Part shown: piece after piece, positions 1 through 8,562 of the stretch | Layout of the letters: each line of letters starts with the position of its first letter | How positions within the stretch are numbered: the first letter of the stretch is position 1 | Assembly: GCF_014904815.1 (NCBI RefSeq) | Contig: NZ_JACZFR010000041.1 | Span: forward strand, 1 to 64,000 | Source of the DNA: Microbulbifer taiwanensis | Lineage (GTDB): Bacteria; Pseudomonadota; Gammaproteobacteria; Pseudomonadales; Cellvibrionaceae | DNA: 64,000 nucleotides | Direction: 5' to 3' | Notes under the pieces: generated by a model | Database searches by the model: none | Told to the model about the DNA's origin: nothing | The model's input: only the letters and a program-made list of their open reading frames with translations | Translations under genes and position numbers: made by a program

Positions 1-105
1 TCGGCATCGGCACCGGCATCGGCATCGGCATCGGCACCAGCATCCGCGTCCGCATCCGCATCCGCATCCGTATCAGCGTCGGCATCAGCGTCTGCATCTG
101 CATCT
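1..105 (-). repeat. Low-complexity Asp-Ala coding repeat
   Basis: On the plus strand the sequence is a near-continuous run of GGCATC, CGCATC and GGCACC hexamers. Read on the minus strand it encodes alternating Asp-Ala with occasional Gly or Thr. It is in frame with the adhesin and has no stop. Tracts of this kind change length easily by slippage. Confidence 0.8.
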
Positions 106-611
106 GCATCACCATCCGGCGGGGGGGGAGGCGGGGACGGGGGCGGTGGTGGAGGCGGGGGTGGGCCAACGTTGTTGTCATCGTCGTCGTCCGCAATCGC
201 AAACGCGGCCGCCAATCCGAGAGCAACCAGTCCACCTATTGCCCACGGGGAGAGTCCTGCGGCTGCCGTTGCAGCAGGCGCGCCCACTGGAATCACGCCA
301 CCGGCGGGACCGCCCACCGTGGAGAAGATGGATCCAGGATCCCCAGACATCGCCATTACCATGGGGCCATCTGGACTATCTAATACCAGTTCGCTGTGGG
401 ATCCGTCATCATCAACCTGAAAGAAGTTGGCGATGGTAATTATCTGCCCGGATTCTAGGACGATGACCAAGTCTGCCCCACTCCTCGAGTAGGAAGCTAT
501 CTCATCCAGTCCCACAGGAAGACTGACTAATCCCGTCGAAGTCAGATCCAGGCTCTCAAGCGGTAGTTCTCGCACCGAGCCTGTCTGTTTGTCGAAAATT
601 TTTGCGATCAT
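1..611 (-). CDS. Bap/BapA-type giant adhesin, N-terminal part (partial, runs off the left edge)
   Basis: The reading frame starts at the ATG at 611 and is still open at base 1, so only the first 203 residues are present. Residues 1-65 (start MIAKIFDKQTGSV, then SGADLVIVLESGQIITIANF) resemble the prefix domain at the amino end of BapA/Bap-like type I secreted adhesins. A glycine/alanine-rich hydrophobic stretch follows at about 118-140, then a run of five Asp, a proline-rich linker at about 150-164, and an alternating Asp-Ala tract from about 165 to the edge. In this family such a head precedes a very long repeat region and a type I secretion signal; those parts lie outside the window. The role as a surface or biofilm adhesin is inferred from the family. 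No secretion genes are visible here. Confidence 0.72.
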   Translation of the reverse strand, partial: MIAKIFDKQTGSVRELPLESLDLTSTGLVSLPVGLDEIASYSRSGADLVIVLESGQIITIANFFQVDDDGSHSELVLDSPDGPMVMAMSGDPGSIFSTVGGPAGGVIPVGAPAATAAAGLSPWAIGGLVALGLAAAFAIADDDDDNNVGPPPPPPPPPSPPPPPPDGDADADADADADADTDADADADADAGADADADAGADA

Positions 612-1047
612 TTTCTACCCACTACTTACAAACAAGTGAAAATAAATCCATCTACACACTTGATGGCAGGTTGATCTCCCATCTGCTAATAGACGATTGG
701 TTCGTGGCGCTAAATCAATCCATGTCGTATATACCCTTCCCTGCATTACAAAAATAACGCACAAATTTTGAGCAGCCTTATTTGGTATGGACTTTTGACT
801 GGAACTTTTCAAGAGAGAAATGACGTCGCCGATGCCAGCTAGTCAATAATATTCATCCAAAGTGGATTTTGACTGGCGCCCAAAAATTGGTTGAAGCGCG
901 GATGTCTATTGCGTGAAAAGTAAGAGTGGTTCGCCCCTGAGCCAGCAAGTAGGGATCCTTTCCAACCAGATTGGTAATCAGTTGCCGGCCGCTATACTGA
1001 TCGGGTCATCCAGGGAGTGGTATACGAAAGAAAGCAGGACGCCTTCA
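612..1047. other. Divergent intergenic region, AT-rich
   Basis: About 436 bases separate the adhesin (leftward) from the esterase (rightward). The part from about 600 to 870 is clearly richer in A+T than the genes around it, as expected for promoters. I see no convincing gene. A 65-codon frame on the minus strand at 615-812 has no family resemblance. Confidence 0.5.
971..998 (+). promoter_or_regulatory. Candidate sigma-70 promoter of the carboxylesterase
   Basis: TTGGTA at 971-976 and TATACT at 993-998 are separated by 16 bases, a plausible -35/-10 pair about 50 bases before the preferred esterase start. It also argues against the upstream in-frame GTG at 913 as the true start, because that codon lies before the promoter. 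Consensus match only. Confidence 0.4.
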
Positions 1048-2622
1048 ATGAGCCGTGATGCAAACATCGAAAGCCTTTATAACAGGAAAAGCAGCACCCC
1101 ATTTGTTGACACTCTAGCGGGACCGATTAGCGGGTCAGTCGACATAGAAACCGGTGTTCATCGATTTCTCGGCATACCCTACGCCCTGCCCCCGATCGGT
1201 GAACTGCGCTGGCAACCACCACGACCGGTACCCCCCTGGCAGACTCCCTATTGCGCTGACGACTTCGGCATGCCCGCTGCGCAGAATCCATCCGCATTGA
1301 TTGAAGTCCGTGGCCCCGACGGCGAAGTGCCGGAAAAGGAAGATTGCCTCTATTTGAACATTTACGCGCCAGCGGGTTCGGTCGGGAAGAAGCTGCCTGT
1401 GATGCTCTGGGTGCACGGCGGTTCTTTTTATATGGGCTCCGGCTGCCAGGACATTTACAACGGCCGTTACCTGGCTCAAAGCGGTCGCGCCATCGTTGTG
1501 ACTTTTAACTATCGCCTCGGTGCCCTGGGATTTCTGCGCCTGCGGGATATCTGTGACATCTCCGCCAGCGGAAATGAGGGTCTTCAGGACCAGATAGCGG
1601 CACTGGAATGGGTTCGGAAAAATATCCCGGCATTTGGCGGGAATCCGGACAATATCACCCTGTTCGGCGAATCAGCCGGCGCCATGAGTATCGCCGCGTT
1701 GATGGCCGCGCCCAACTGCCGCGGACTCTTTCGGCGCGCCATAGTACAGAGTGGCAGTCCCCTGGCAATACACTCGCGCGATAGGGCCAGCGATCTGGCC
1801 CAGGCATATGTTGAACACCTGGATCAGATCAGCGGCGGCGAACCGCTGCGCAATGCCAGTACCCAGTCCCTGCTTCAGGCGCAGAAGGCCGTGCTTTCCG
1901 ATCCGCGTATGGAAAAACGCTGGGGCCAACTACCCTTCAAGCCGGTACTCGACGGCGAGCTGTTGCAGATTGAACCCATGGCGGCGCTGCGGGGAGGTAA
2001 TGGCAGCGAAGTTTCGCTACTGCTCGGTAACAACCTGGACGAATGGAACCTGTTCAGCGCCATCAATCCGGAGAGTTTCACCCTGGACAACCAGCAGATT
2101 CGCAAACGCCTGGAGTGGTTGCTGCCGCACCAGGTGCTCGATCCGCTTCTGGAACACTACTACCAGCTGGCCAGATCCATGGCCGGCAACCCCTGGCCGG
2201 AGTGGAGCCGCACCTGGAACCTGCTGTTGACCGATATGGTATTCACCCTGCCCGGCCTGCGCCTGCTGCAGACCCACAGTGGCCAGCGCTTCCACTACCA
2301 TTTTGCACAGCCGCTGGCGGCACAACCGCTGCTCGGCGCCTGCCACGCGGTGGAATTGGGCTATGTGTTCGGTACCCACGGAGAGGAATCCCTGCAGTCG
2401 CTCTACGGCGGGGAGACAGATGCACACAGGCTGAGCAGTGCCATGCGCGACGCCTGGCTGAGCTTCGCCGAGTGTGGCGACCCGGGAAATGGCTGGCCCG
2501 AGTTTGAGAAGGGGCACAGCCGCCGCTTTGGCGATCACCCGGGCGCGCGCCCCTTCGATACGACAGAACTCGCCGCCCTGTGGCAAGATATTCCGGACGA
2601 TTTGCTGAACGGTTATCTCTAG
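1048..2622 (+). CDS. Type B carboxylesterase (alpha/beta hydrolase)
   Basis: The 524-residue product belongs to the carboxylesterase/lipase family that hydrolyses carboxylic esters. The oxyanion-hole HGG is at 123-125 and the nucleophile elbow GESAG at 207-211 (Ser209). The late motif GACHAVELGYVFG supplies the histidine, and EDCLYLNIYAP and the FGGNP/DNITLFGESAG block are family signatures. I chose the ATG at 1048 because AGGA lies about 8 bases upstream and a promoter-like pair precedes it; a GTG at 913 is in frame and would add 45 residues. No signal peptide is evident from 1048, so it is probably cytoplasmic. The next gene begins 3 bases after the stop, which suggests a two-gene transcript. 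The natural substrate cannot be told from sequence. Confidence 0.9.
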   Translation: MSRDANIESLYNRKSSTPFVDTLAGPISGSVDIETGVHRFLGIPYALPPIGELRWQPPRPVPPWQTPYCADDFGMPAAQNPSALIEVRGPDGEVPEKEDCLYLNIYAPAGSVGKKLPVMLWVHGGSFYMGSGCQDIYNGRYLAQSGRAIVVTFNYRLGALGFLRLRDICDISASGNEGLQDQIAALEWVRKNIPAFGGNPDNITLFGESAGAMSIAALMAAPNCRGLFRRAIVQSGSPLAIHSRDRASDLAQAYVEHLDQISGGEPLRNASTQSLLQAQKAVLSDPRMEKRWGQLPFKPVLDGELLQIEPMAALRGGNGSEVSLLLGNNLDEWNLFSAINPESFTLDNQQIRKRLEWLLPHQVLDPLLEHYYQLARSMAGNPWPEWSRTWNLLLTDMVFTLPGLRLLQTHSGQRFHYHFAQPLAAQPLLGACHAVELGYVFGTHGEESLQSLYGGETDAHRLSSAMRDAWLSFAECGDPGNGWPEFEKGHSRRFGDHPGARPFDTTELAALWQDIPDDLLNGYL

Positions 2623-2624
2623 CA

Positions 2625-3173
2625 GTGACAAGAATACTATTGGTCCGCCACGGCGAGGCATCCAAGGGTCCGGAAGCGCCTGATCCGGAACTCACGGACC
2701 TCGGGCATAGGCAGGCACAGGCGCTGGCACGGCAGTTTGCCAATGTAAAACCCATTTCCCTGATCAGCAGCCCCAAAGCCCGCGCCCGGCAGACGGCGCA
2801 ACCTCTGGCGGAGCTCTGGCAGCGCTCCGTTACCCTGGAGCAGGCGGTAACTGAAATTCCCCCTCCTGAAGGCGTAGCACTCAGCGAGCGCGGCCAGTGG
2901 ATTCGCAGGCTGCTGGACAGCGACTGGGACGCGGAAGACAGAGCCCAACAGGAATGGCGCCGGGGTATCCTGGGTTTTCTGCTCAGCCTGCGGGAAGATG
3001 CCGCAATCTTTTGTCATTTTATGGTGATCAATTCGGTGGTGGCGCAGGTCCGCGGCGACCGGCGGGTGCAGCAATTCCGGCCGGATTATACGTCGGTGAC
3101 GGAATTGAATTCAGGGGGAGGCCGCCTGGAGATTGTCCAGTTGGGAGAGGAACGGCAGAGTCGTATTCTCTGA
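2625..3173 (+). CDS. Histidine phosphatase family protein (SixA/phosphoglycerate-mutase-like)
   Basis: The 182-residue product starts at a GTG with VTRILLVRHGEASKG. The RHG motif carries the phospho-accepting histidine at about residue 9. The second catalytic histidine is in IFCHFMVINSVV near residue 128, and SSPKARARQTAQPLA is the usual arginine-containing segment after the core. It is a short single-domain member that hydrolyses phosphoester or phosphohistidine substrates; which one is not visible. The GTG lies 2 bases after the esterase stop, so translation is probably coupled. A frame reaching back to 2580 overlaps the esterase and adds residues with no family match, so I rejected it. Confidence 0.85.
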   Translation: MTRILLVRHGEASKGPEAPDPELTDLGHRQAQALARQFANVKPISLISSPKARARQTAQPLAELWQRSVTLEQAVTEIPPPEGVALSERGQWIRRLLDSDWDAEDRAQQEWRRGILGFLLSLREDAAIFCHFMVINSVVAQVRGDRRVQQFRPDYTSVTELNSGGGRLEIVQLGEERQSRIL

Positions 3174-3180
3174 CCGTATT

Positions 3181-3308
3181 CGGTGCGCCGGCGCACATCG
3201 ACGTAGGGTGCGCCGTGCGCACCGATCTATGTGGGAGCGCGCGCCGCGATAGATCCGGCCAACCGGAATCGCGGCCATGGGCGAGTGGCCGCCCCGCCGC
3301 TCCTACAG
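3181..3308. repeat. Composite intergenic palindromic repeats (GTGCGC type and GTAGGAGCGG type)
   Basis: A perfect 14-base palindrome GTGCGCCGGCGCAC lies at 3183-3196. It is followed by a GGGTGCGC/GCGCACC inverted pair, then by TGTGGGAGCG at about 3230 facing CCGCTCCTACA at 3297-3307. The same motifs recur in other gaps of this window (18535, 27878, 32629, 45264, 56343). The cluster fills the space between the convergent phosphatase and pepN genes. Confidence 0.7.
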
Positions 3309-3314
3309 TCTCGA

Positions 3315-5945
3315 TCAAACCAGGCTCTTGCTGACCACCTCGTAGAGGTCCGCAGACAGTTTGCCGGAATCCATCACCGACTGAAGCGCGGTTTTCATCT
3401 TCTCGCCCAGGTCACCACCGTATTTCTTCCAGCGGGTGATGGGCAATACCAGGCGCGCGGCAATTTGCGGGTTGAGTTTATCAAGGGCGATCGTCTGTTC
3501 GGCGACAAATTTAAAGCCGCTGCCGTCGACGCGGTGGAACTGGGTAAAGTTGCGATTGGCAAAGCCGCCGATCACTGCGCGCACCTTGTTGGGGTTTTTC
3601 AGTTCGAAAGCCGGGTGCTGCATCAGCGCGCGCACATTTTCCAGGGTGCCGCGTTTGGCGCTACTGCTCTGCAATCCGAACCACAGCTCCACTACCTGGG
3701 TATCCTGCTGCCAGCGCTGGTAAAAACTCTCCAACGCCGCATCTGCGCTGGCGGTGTCGCCATGATTGACCAGAGCACTCAGTGCGGCGGCGCTATCGGT
3801 CATATTGGCGGCGCTGTCGAACTGGACCTGCGCCAGTGCCAGGGCATCATCCTCTTCAGTCACACACAGATAAGCCAGGCAGGCGTTTTTCAGGCTGCGC
3901 TCGGCAATGTCGGCGGCCTCGGGGCTGTAGGGTTTGTCGGTGTGCAGGCGCTGGTAACAGGCCAGCAGGTCACCCTTCAGCGCCTCGGCCAGCGCCGCGC
4001 GGGCGAATCTGCGCGCGGCGATAATGGCCTCGGCATCTATCTTTTCCGCTTCTTCCGCCAGAGTCTGCTCGCTCGGCAGTGCCAGCATCTTCGCCACCAG
4101 GGCCGGATCCAGGTCGCGGTTCTGTAACACGCTGCGGTAGGCCTCCACCAGCTGCGGCTGCAATTTCAGCGTCTCTTCACGGCGGTATGCCTGTTGCAAC
4201 TGCTCCAGCGCCATAAATGCCAGGCGCTGGCCGGCATCCCAGCGATTGAACTCATCGGCATCGTTGCGCATCAGGAACAGCAGCTGCTCGGTGCTGTAGC
4301 CGTAGCGCACCTTGACCGGCGCCGAGAAGCCGCGCAGCAGCGACGGCAGCGGCTTTTCCAGCAGGCCGGAAAAATTGAAGGTCTGCTCCGCCTCGGTTAC
4401 CTGCAGAACCACCTGCCTGGTACCGGAGGTATCCAGCGGCAGGTCGCCGCCGTCGGCGCCCAGCAGGCCGATGGCCAGCGGGATATGGAACGGCAGTTTC
4501 TCCTCCTGGCCAGGTGTCGGGGGGCAGGACTGCTTGACCGTCAGCGCGTAGTTGCCATTGACCTCGTCGTAGGCATCGGTCACCTCCAGCACCGGGGTGC
4601 CCGCCTGGCTGTACCAGCGGCGGAACTGGGTCAGGTCGACGCCGTTGGCGTCCTCCATCGCCACCACGAAATCCTCGCAGGTCACTGCCTGGCCGTCGTG
4701 GCGCTCGAAGTAGAGATCGCTGCCCTTGCGGAACCCCTCGGTGCCGAGCAACGTGTGAATCATGCGCACCACTTCCGCGCCCTTCTCGTAGACAGTCAGG
4801 GTGTAGAAGTTGGAGATCTCCATATAGGAATCCGGGCGCACCGGGTGGGACATGGGGCCGGCGTCCTCGGCGAACTGGGCCGTGCGCAGCATGGAGACAT
4901 CCTCGATGCGCTTGACCGCGCGGGAGTTCATGTCCGCGGAGAACTCGGCGTCGCGGAAAACGGTAAAGCCCTCTTTCAGGCTCAGTTGGAACCAGTCGCG
5001 GCAGGTGACCCGGTTGCCAGACCAGTTGTGGAAGTACTCGTGGCCAACGATGGATTCGATACGCTGGAAACTGCTGTCGGTGGCCGTCTCCGGGCTCGCC
5101 AATACACAGGCTGAGTTGAAGATATTCAGGCCCTTGTTTTCCATCGCGCCCATATTGAAGTGATCCACCGCCACGACCATAAAGATATCCAGGTCGTACT
5201 CGCGGCCGTAGACGGCTTCGTCCCAGCGCATGGCCTTTTTCAGCGAGCGCATGGCGTGGTCGCATTTCCCGATATTTTTTGCCTCGGTGAAAATCTGCAG
5301 TTTCACCTTGCGCCCGCTGCTGGTGGTGTAGCTGTCCTCCACATGCTGCAGGTCACCGCCCACCAGGGCGAACAGGTAGGCGGGCTTGGCGAAGGGATCC
5401 TCCCAGGTAACAAACTGGCGCCCGTCCTCGGTAGCGCCGCGCTCTATCTCATTGCCGTTGGACAGCAGCACCGGATACTGCCTGGGCGCCACTATGGTGG
5501 TGGTGAACTTCGACATCACGTCCGGTCGATCCGGGTAGTAGGTGATCTTGCGGAAGCCCTCCGCCTCGCACTGGGTGCAGTACATGCCGTTGGACAGGTA
5601 GAGCCCCTCCAGGGAGGTGTTGTCCTCGGGGTTGATGCGGTTGTGGATTTCCAGCACAAACGCCGGCTTATCCACCGGGATCGACAACCCCTCCGGCAAC
5701 TCCCTGTAGCGGCTGGCCGGTACCAGCTGCCCGTCAATGGAGACGGACAGCAGCTCCAGCTCCACGCCATCCAGCAATAGTGGCGGCAACCCTTCCCCTG
5801 CATCCGGATTGCGTCGGATCTTCAGCTGCGACTTGACCAGGGTGGCCTTGGGCTGCAGCTCGAAGTGCAGATGGGTGCTGTCGACCAGATAGTCCGGTAC
5901 CCGGTAGTCCTTGAGGTAAACGGTGCTGGGCTGGGCGTCTTTCAT
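3315..5945 (-). CDS. pepN: Aminopeptidase N (M1 family)
   Basis: The 876-residue zinc aminopeptidase removes N-terminal residues from peptides in the cytoplasm. From the start chosen here, GAMEN is at 266-270 and the zinc motif HEYFH at 302-306. The third zinc ligand, Glu325, lies in the SLKEG context, and NWSGNRVTCRDWFQ is the signature of bacterial PepN. Length is typical of gammaproteobacterial PepN. I prefer the ATG at 5945 (MKDAQPSTVYLKDYR) because it matches the usual amino end; an ATG at 5957 is in frame and adds four residues. The gene stands alone on the minus strand, divergent from the secreted enzyme at 6146. Confidence 0.96.
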   Translation of the reverse strand: MKDAQPSTVYLKDYRVPDYLVDSTHLHFELQPKATLVKSQLKIRRNPDAGEGLPPLLLDGVELELLSVSIDGQLVPASRYRELPEGLSIPVDKPAFVLEIHNRINPEDNTSLEGLYLSNGMYCTQCEAEGFRKITYYPDRPDVMSKFTTTIVAPRQYPVLLSNGNEIERGATEDGRQFVTWEDPFAKPAYLFALVGGDLQHVEDSYTTSSGRKVKLQIFTEAKNIGKCDHAMRSLKKAMRWDEAVYGREYDLDIFMVVAVDHFNMGAMENKGLNIFNSACVLASPETATDSSFQRIESIVGHEYFHNWSGNRVTCRDWFQLSLKEGFTVFRDAEFSADMNSRAVKRIEDVSMLRTAQFAEDAGPMSHPVRPDSYMEISNFYTLTVYEKGAEVVRMIHTLLGTEGFRKGSDLYFERHDGQAVTCEDFVVAMEDANGVDLTQFRRWYSQAGTPVLEVTDAYDEVNGNYALTVKQSCPPTPGQEEKLPFHIPLAIGLLGADGGDLPLDTSGTRQVVLQVTEAEQTFNFSGLLEKPLPSLLRGFSAPVKVRYGYSTEQLLFLMRNDADEFNRWDAGQRLAFMALEQLQQAYRREETLKLQPQLVEAYRSVLQNRDLDPALVAKMLALPSEQTLAEEAEKIDAEAIIAARRFARAALAEALKGDLLACYQRLHTDKPYSPEAADIAERSLKNACLAYLCVTEEDDALALAQVQFDSAANMTDSAAALSALVNHGDTASADAALESFYQRWQQDTQVVELWFGLQSSSAKRGTLENVRALMQHPAFELKNPNKVRAVIGGFANRNFTQFHRVDGSGFKFVAEQTIALDKLNPQIAARLVLPITRWKKYGGDLGEKMKTALQSVMDSGKLSADLYEVVSKSLV

Positions 5946-6070
5946 ATTCCTTAACATCCTCTACTGGGGAAATCGCGCCTTATTCCTTCGGGAAATGAGA
6001 CACGGCGCACAACTTATCACTCCCGGCGAAATTCACAAGTCAATGTCATCGAATCGCACTACACCTGTCA

Positions 6071-6085
6071 TTTGACAACGTCAAA
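6071..6085. promoter_or_regulatory. Perfect inverted repeat between divergent genes (candidate operator)
   Basis: TTTGAC at 6071-6076 and GTCAAA at 6080-6085 form an exact 6-base dyad with a 3-base spacer, lying between pepN and the secreted phospholipase-like gene. The position suits a regulator-binding site for either gene. No regulator gene is adjacent. Confidence 0.35.
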
Positions 6086-6145
6086 CTGGTATAGACCAGA
6101 CCGTGATTTCCCCCTCCTATTCAACCAGATAAAAAGGGAGTTTCC

Positions 6146-7168
6146 ATGAAGAACCTAATGATTCCCAGCCTGCTGGCCGCTGCACTGCTGGCGTCGCCGG
6201 CGCAGGCCTTCCAGCAGATCACCCACAAGCGCATCGCCATGGATGCCGTGGCCTATATGCGCAACAACCCGGAAACCACCGAGTACGCGAGGCTCAAGGC
6301 CTGGGTCAACGCCGCCGGCTATACCCTGGACCAGTTCGCCGAGGTGCTCGGTCAGGGCGCCTACGACGTGGACGATTTCCAGGACACTTACCTGTGCGGC
6401 GCCGTGACCGGCGACTGTGTTTACGCGCCGGTATTCAATGCCGGCGCCTCCCTGGTCAACTACACCAGTTACTGGCATTTCCAGAATCACACCCGCGGGT
6501 CCGATGTACACGGCAATGACCTGGGCGGCTACAACTACGACCTGCTCACCGTCTGGGGCGATATCGACAATCTGGCGGCCACCTGGCTGGTAGGCGATTA
6601 CCTGGATGACGGCAACGGCGGCATGACAGGCTGGTTCTGGTCTGACGATTCCGAATACAACAGCTACGGCATCACCGAGGCCAACTACCGCCAGGGCAGC
6701 CATTCCTCCAAGTCCATGTACGACGATTTCGAGGAGATCCCCTTCCAGCCCCTCGATAACCTGGGCCAGTACTGGTACAGCCAGTTTCTCGCCCAACCCA
6801 CCGCCCAGACCCTGGGCTTCGTGATGCACACCACTGACCTGCTGCAACCCCACCATGTGTGGACCACCTCGGCGCTGAATCACAGCGGCTGGGAGGGCTG
6901 GGTTGCCGACTACTACGACGGCGAAAACCTGAACGACAGCGGCCTGGTGACCCAGGCCATGGATAACTTCAACCCCGTTGCCAGCGGCAGCAGCGATATC
7001 CGCCCGCTGCTGACCGAGGGCGGCGCCCTCGCCTACGGTAACGGCGGTATAGTGCTGTCCAGCACCGATCACAACGACCGGGTACAGGTGGCCAGGGTGG
7101 TGGTTCCCCACGCGATTGCCATGGTGGTGCATATCCTGAACCACGCAGCGCAGCAGGTGAGCCACTAG
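6146..7168 (+). CDS. Secreted zinc phospholipase C / S1-P1 nuclease-like protein
   Basis: The 340-residue product has a signal peptide cut after AQA at residue 21. The mature form begins FQQITHKRIA, with His27 close to the new amino end. His111 and His115 lie in YWHFQNHTRG, and the block LGFVMHTTDLLQPHHV (His228, Asp231, His236) fits the H-x2-D-x4-H pattern of the fold shared by zinc phospholipase C and S1/P1 nucleases. Those enzymes use clustered His/Asp to hold three zinc ions. The assignment to this superfamily is an inference from the histidine pattern; whether it cuts phospholipid or nucleic acid is open. The ATG at 6146 follows GGGAG. A parvulin gene follows after 59 bases. Confidence 0.6.
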   Translation: MKNLMIPSLLAAALLASPAQAFQQITHKRIAMDAVAYMRNNPETTEYARLKAWVNAAGYTLDQFAEVLGQGAYDVDDFQDTYLCGAVTGDCVYAPVFNAGASLVNYTSYWHFQNHTRGSDVHGNDLGGYNYDLLTVWGDIDNLAATWLVGDYLDDGNGGMTGWFWSDDSEYNSYGITEANYRQGSHSSKSMYDDFEEIPFQPLDNLGQYWYSQFLAQPTAQTLGFVMHTTDLLQPHHVWTTSALNHSGWEGWVADYYDGENLNDSGLVTQAMDNFNPVASGSSDIRPLLTEGGALAYGNGGIVLSSTDHNDRVQVARVVVPHAIAMVVHILNHAAQQVSH

Positions 7169-7189
7169 GGCCTGTTGACACTAACTACG

Positions 7190-7212
7190 CCGCCGGCACC
7201 CGGTGCCGGCGG
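7190..7212. repeat. GC-rich hairpin between the secreted enzyme and parvulin genes
   Basis: CCGCCGGCACC at 7190-7200 and GGTGCCGGCGG at 7202-7212 are exactly complementary. No U-run follows, so it is not an ordinary terminator. It could limit read-through or protect the 3' end of the upstream message. Confidence 0.5.
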
Positions 7213-7227
7213 ATCGGGAAATAGACA

Positions 7228-8562
7228 ATGCGCAGGAAATGGCCGTGGGTGCTGGCGTTGATAGTAGTCGCCGGCACCCTTGTTGCAATACAACACGTCT
7301 GGCCACTGCCGGATCATGTGGCCGCGCGCGTCGATAGCGAGGAGATCACTGTCGAGGCGCTGGATGTGTTTGTGGCTGCGGCGCGCCGGCGGCAGGAGGA
7401 CGCAGACAGGGAGTCCGTACTGAAAGGCCTGCTGGAAAACCGGCTGTTGGCCGACGCCGACATGCCAAAGGCCGAGCAAGAAACACCGTCGCGGGTCGGT
7501 TACGACCGCAATACACGACTGGAGCAGCAGCTGTTCCGCCTGATTCGCAGCGCCTACACTGAGCCTCTCAACCGGGCAATGCGCGACAGCGGCGCCATCG
7601 ACAGCCTGGCGTTCCTGACCGCGCCGATGGCCCTGGACAGAAATCTTCTGGCGCCGATGCTGCTGCTCGACCAGAAGCTGTACAGCACCATGACGCAGCA
7701 GCAAAAGGATGCCGCGCAGCAATTTGTGCTGGCGCGCTACCGCTTCCGCGGAAGCCAGGAGGAACAGGCATTGACCCTATGGGATCTCTACCGGCGGCAG
7801 AATATGCAGCTGAAGGTACAGATGCACAGCCTGAACCTGGACTTTATCCGCGAGGCGGTAAAGCAGCAGTTGACCACCGCCTTTGTACTCGACTGGTTTG
7901 AACACAGTTCGGGATTGAGCGACGAGTCCCGCCAAATTGTCAGGCGCTGTGTCGAGGACGCACTGCTGCGGGAAGCGCGCCTGCAGGAGATGGGGCTGTT
8001 GCAGGATATCCACGACGACAACCCGCAGCTGCGCGCGCTGGCGGATCGGGTCACCGCCGACGAAGTGGCAGCCTACTATCTCGCCCACAGGGAGGAATTC
8101 ACCCGTGTGGAAAAGGTGCATGCCTACCACATCCGCCTGGATAGCCAGAAGGAGGCCGACAAGGTCTACGCCGAGATAGCCGCGGGCCTGCCCTTTGCGG
8201 ATGCTGTAGAGCGCTATTCCCGGGCCGGGGACAGAAACCATGGCGGCGCCCTGGGCTGGATCGACCGCCACGGGCGCCAGGATCACTGGAGCCGCGCGCT
8301 GGCTTTTGTGCAGCCGCCAAATAGGGTATCGCGCCCCTTCCGCAGCCCCCAAACCAGCGATATTGTGTACTGGGAAATACTGCTGGTGGACGCGCGGGAA
8401 ACCGGTTACCAGCCGGTGGAAAGTGAATCCGTGCGCTACCGCGCGTCCAATGCCATAGCGCGGCAGAAACTCCAGGAGCGATTCCACAAACTTCTGGAGG
8501 GAAGGCGTAAAGTGGCGGCAATCCGTATTAACCGGAGACAGATTCAATGCGAGTCCTGTTAA
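7228..8562 (+). CDS. Membrane-anchored peptidyl-prolyl isomerase, parvulin (PpiC/SurA) type
   Basis: The 444-residue product has one amino-terminal membrane segment at about 5-23 and a periplasmic remainder. Residues about 290-390 carry a parvulin domain: KVHAYHIRL, GLPFADAVERYSR and the GGALGWIDR turn are family marks, and a mostly helical chaperone-like part precedes it. Parvulins catalyse cis/trans isomerisation before proline and help fold exported proteins. The gene sits directly after a secreted enzyme gene and overlaps the next one by 16 bases, so the three are probably co-transcribed. A role as dedicated foldase for the upstream enzyme is an inference from context only. The protein ends in QCESC. 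Confidence 0.78.
   Translation: MRRKWPWVLALIVVAGTLVAIQHVWPLPDHVAARVDSEEITVEALDVFVAAARRRQEDADRESVLKGLLENRLLADADMPKAEQETPSRVGYDRNTRLEQQLFRLIRSAYTEPLNRAMRDSGAIDSLAFLTAPMALDRNLLAPMLLLDQKLYSTMTQQQKDAAQQFVLARYRFRGSQEEQALTLWDLYRRQNMQLKVQMHSLNLDFIREAVKQQLTTAFVLDWFEHSSGLSDESRQIVRRCVEDALLREARLQEMGLLQDIHDDNPQLRALADRVTADEVAAYYLAHREEFTRVEKVHAYHIRLDSQKEADKVYAEIAAGLPFADAVERYSRAGDRNHGGALGWIDRHGRQDHWSRALAFVQPPNRVSRPFRSPQTSDIVYWEILLVDARETGYQPVESESVRYRASNAIARQKLQERFHKLLEGRRKVAAIRINRRQIQCESC

Noticed and set aside
1-105. Direct repeats at the left edge as a CRISPR or microsatellite outside a gene
   Set aside because: Units are 6 bases with no spacers, and the tract is in frame with the adhesin gene.
615-812. 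65-codon minus-strand frame just before the adhesin start
   Set aside because: There is no family match and composition is odd for this genome. It lies in the AT-rich promoter region.
6072-6095. TTGACA followed by TATAGA as a sigma-70 promoter of the secreted enzyme gene
   Set aside because: The spacer is only 12 bases, too short for a normal promoter. The TTGACA is better explained as part of the TTTGAC/GTCAAA dyad.
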